Position numbers and translations under genes: made by a program. The notes beneath the pieces are model-generated. The model did no database searches. It was given only the letters and a program-made list of their open reading frames with translations, and was not told the origin of the DNA. A DNA stretch of 5,234 nucleotides, from positions 1 to 5,234 of the forward strand of contig DPCK01000062.1 in assembly GCA_003516285.1 (NCBI GenBank), given 5' to 3'. Positions 4,706 through 5,234 of the stretch are shown here, piece by piece. Origin of the DNA: Lutibacter sp. (GTDB lineage Bacteria > Bacteroidota > Bacteroidia > Flavobacteriales > Flavobacteriaceae). The first letter of the stretch is position 1, and each line of letters starts with the position of its first letter.

Positions 4706-5234
4706 ATGAGATTACATCGAAATTTAGTATTTACGGTTATTGACTCTGTAAAGTCGATATTCAATGAAGGGGAATATGCTGACAAAGCGGTTGAAAAAGC
4801 ATTAAAACGCGATGCCCGCTGGGGCGCTAGGGATCGTAAGTTTGTTGCGGAAACCATTTATGAAATGGTGCGCTGGAAACGTTTGTACAATGAAATTGCA
4901 GGAACAAAGGAACATTATACCACTGAAAATGTCTGGAAAAACTTTTCTGTATGGGCCATTTTAAAAGGAATTAAATTACCAGAATGGAATCAGCTGCAAG
5001 GCGTTCCCGAAAGAAGGATCAAAGGAAAGTTCGATGAACTTCAAAAAGTCCGCGTTTTTAAGGAATCTATCCCAGACTGGCTGGACGAAATGGGCGTGAA
5101 AGAATTAGGCGAAGCGCAATGGACAAAAGAAATTCATCAATTGAATGAGCAGGCAGATGTTATTTTGCGTGCTAATACGCTAAAAACCACCAAAGCCAAT
5201 CTTCAAAAGAAATTGATGGATGAAGGCATTGAAA
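4706..5234 (+). CDS. RsmB-like 16S rRNA cytosine-C5 methyltransferase, N-terminal part
   Basis: The gene starts at the ATG at 4706 and is open to the window edge, showing 176 codons of a protein usually over 400 residues. The N-terminal 140 residues look like the NusB-like RNA-binding domain of RsmB/Sun/Fmu proteins: NLVFTVIDSVKSIFN (6-20), a basic stretch KALKRDARWGARDRKFV (31-47), then AETIYEMVRWKRLYNEI (48-64). ILRANTLKT (153-161) matches the LRxNTLK motif that opens the methyltransferase half in this family. Members methylate 16S rRNA (C967 in E. coli) using S-adenosylmethionine. The SAM-binding motifs and the two catalytic cysteines lie beyond the window, so activity cannot be judged and the exact target base is inferred; I therefore give no gene symbol. 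The start is supported by a promoter element 18 bp upstream. No Shine-Dalgarno is visible. Confidence 0.88.
   Translation, partial: MRLHRNLVFTVIDSVKSIFNEGEYADKAVEKALKRDARWGARDRKFVAETIYEMVRWKRLYNEIAGTKEHYTTENVWKNFSVWAILKGIKLPEWNQLQGVPERRIKGKFDELQKVRVFKESIPDWLDEMGVKELGEAQWTKEIHQLNEQADVILRANTLKTTKANLQKKLMDEGIE

Noticed and set aside
4675..4857. 60-codon minus-strand frame opposite the start of the RsmB-like gene
   Set aside because: It overlaps the promoter and coding start of a well-supported gene and shows no family motifs.

Overview
The window looks like a chromosomal segment of a member of the Bacteroidota. The base composition is AT-rich. No start codon has a Shine-Dalgarno sequence. Four genes are preceded by matches to the Bacteroidota promoter -7 element TAnnTTTG, three of them perfect. 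The protein families present (YceI, MarR, RF3, a membrane polyprenyl-phosphate sugar transferase, an RsmB-like methyltransferase) fit this phylum. Nothing visible allows placement below phylum.

Layout. Positions 1-200 hold the C-terminal end of a YceI-family protein. Positions 201-458 hold almost nothing but a long, imperfect inverted repeat (about 219-423) whose right arm runs into the promoter of the next gene. A complete MarR-family regulator follows (459-905). The 317-bp gap 906-1222 carries short repeat-like sequence, a candidate structured RNA or repeat element (about 997-1090) containing a perfect 16-bp GC-rich palindrome, and the promoter of prfC. prfC, encoding peptide chain release factor 3, is complete and best started at the ATG at 1223 (1223-2809). 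A 75-bp convergent gap with a small 8-bp tandem repeat separates it from a complete minus-strand polyprenyl-phosphate sugar-1-phosphate transferase (2885-4270). A 435-bp AT-rich divergent region (4271-4705) holds two promoters, a 22-bp tandem duplication and several small palindromes. An RsmB-like rRNA cytosine-C5 methyltransferase starts at 4706 and runs off the right end.

The genes do not form one pathway. YceI and MarR are probably functional neighbours. prfC and the RsmB-like gene both serve translation but are separately promoted. The sugar transferase is a single gene here, with no other polysaccharide genes in view. I see no phage, CRISPR, toxin-antitoxin or defence genes. The unexplained content lies between the genes: the 205-bp inverted repeat and the GCGTT...AACGC-bounded structured element are the two items most worth following up.
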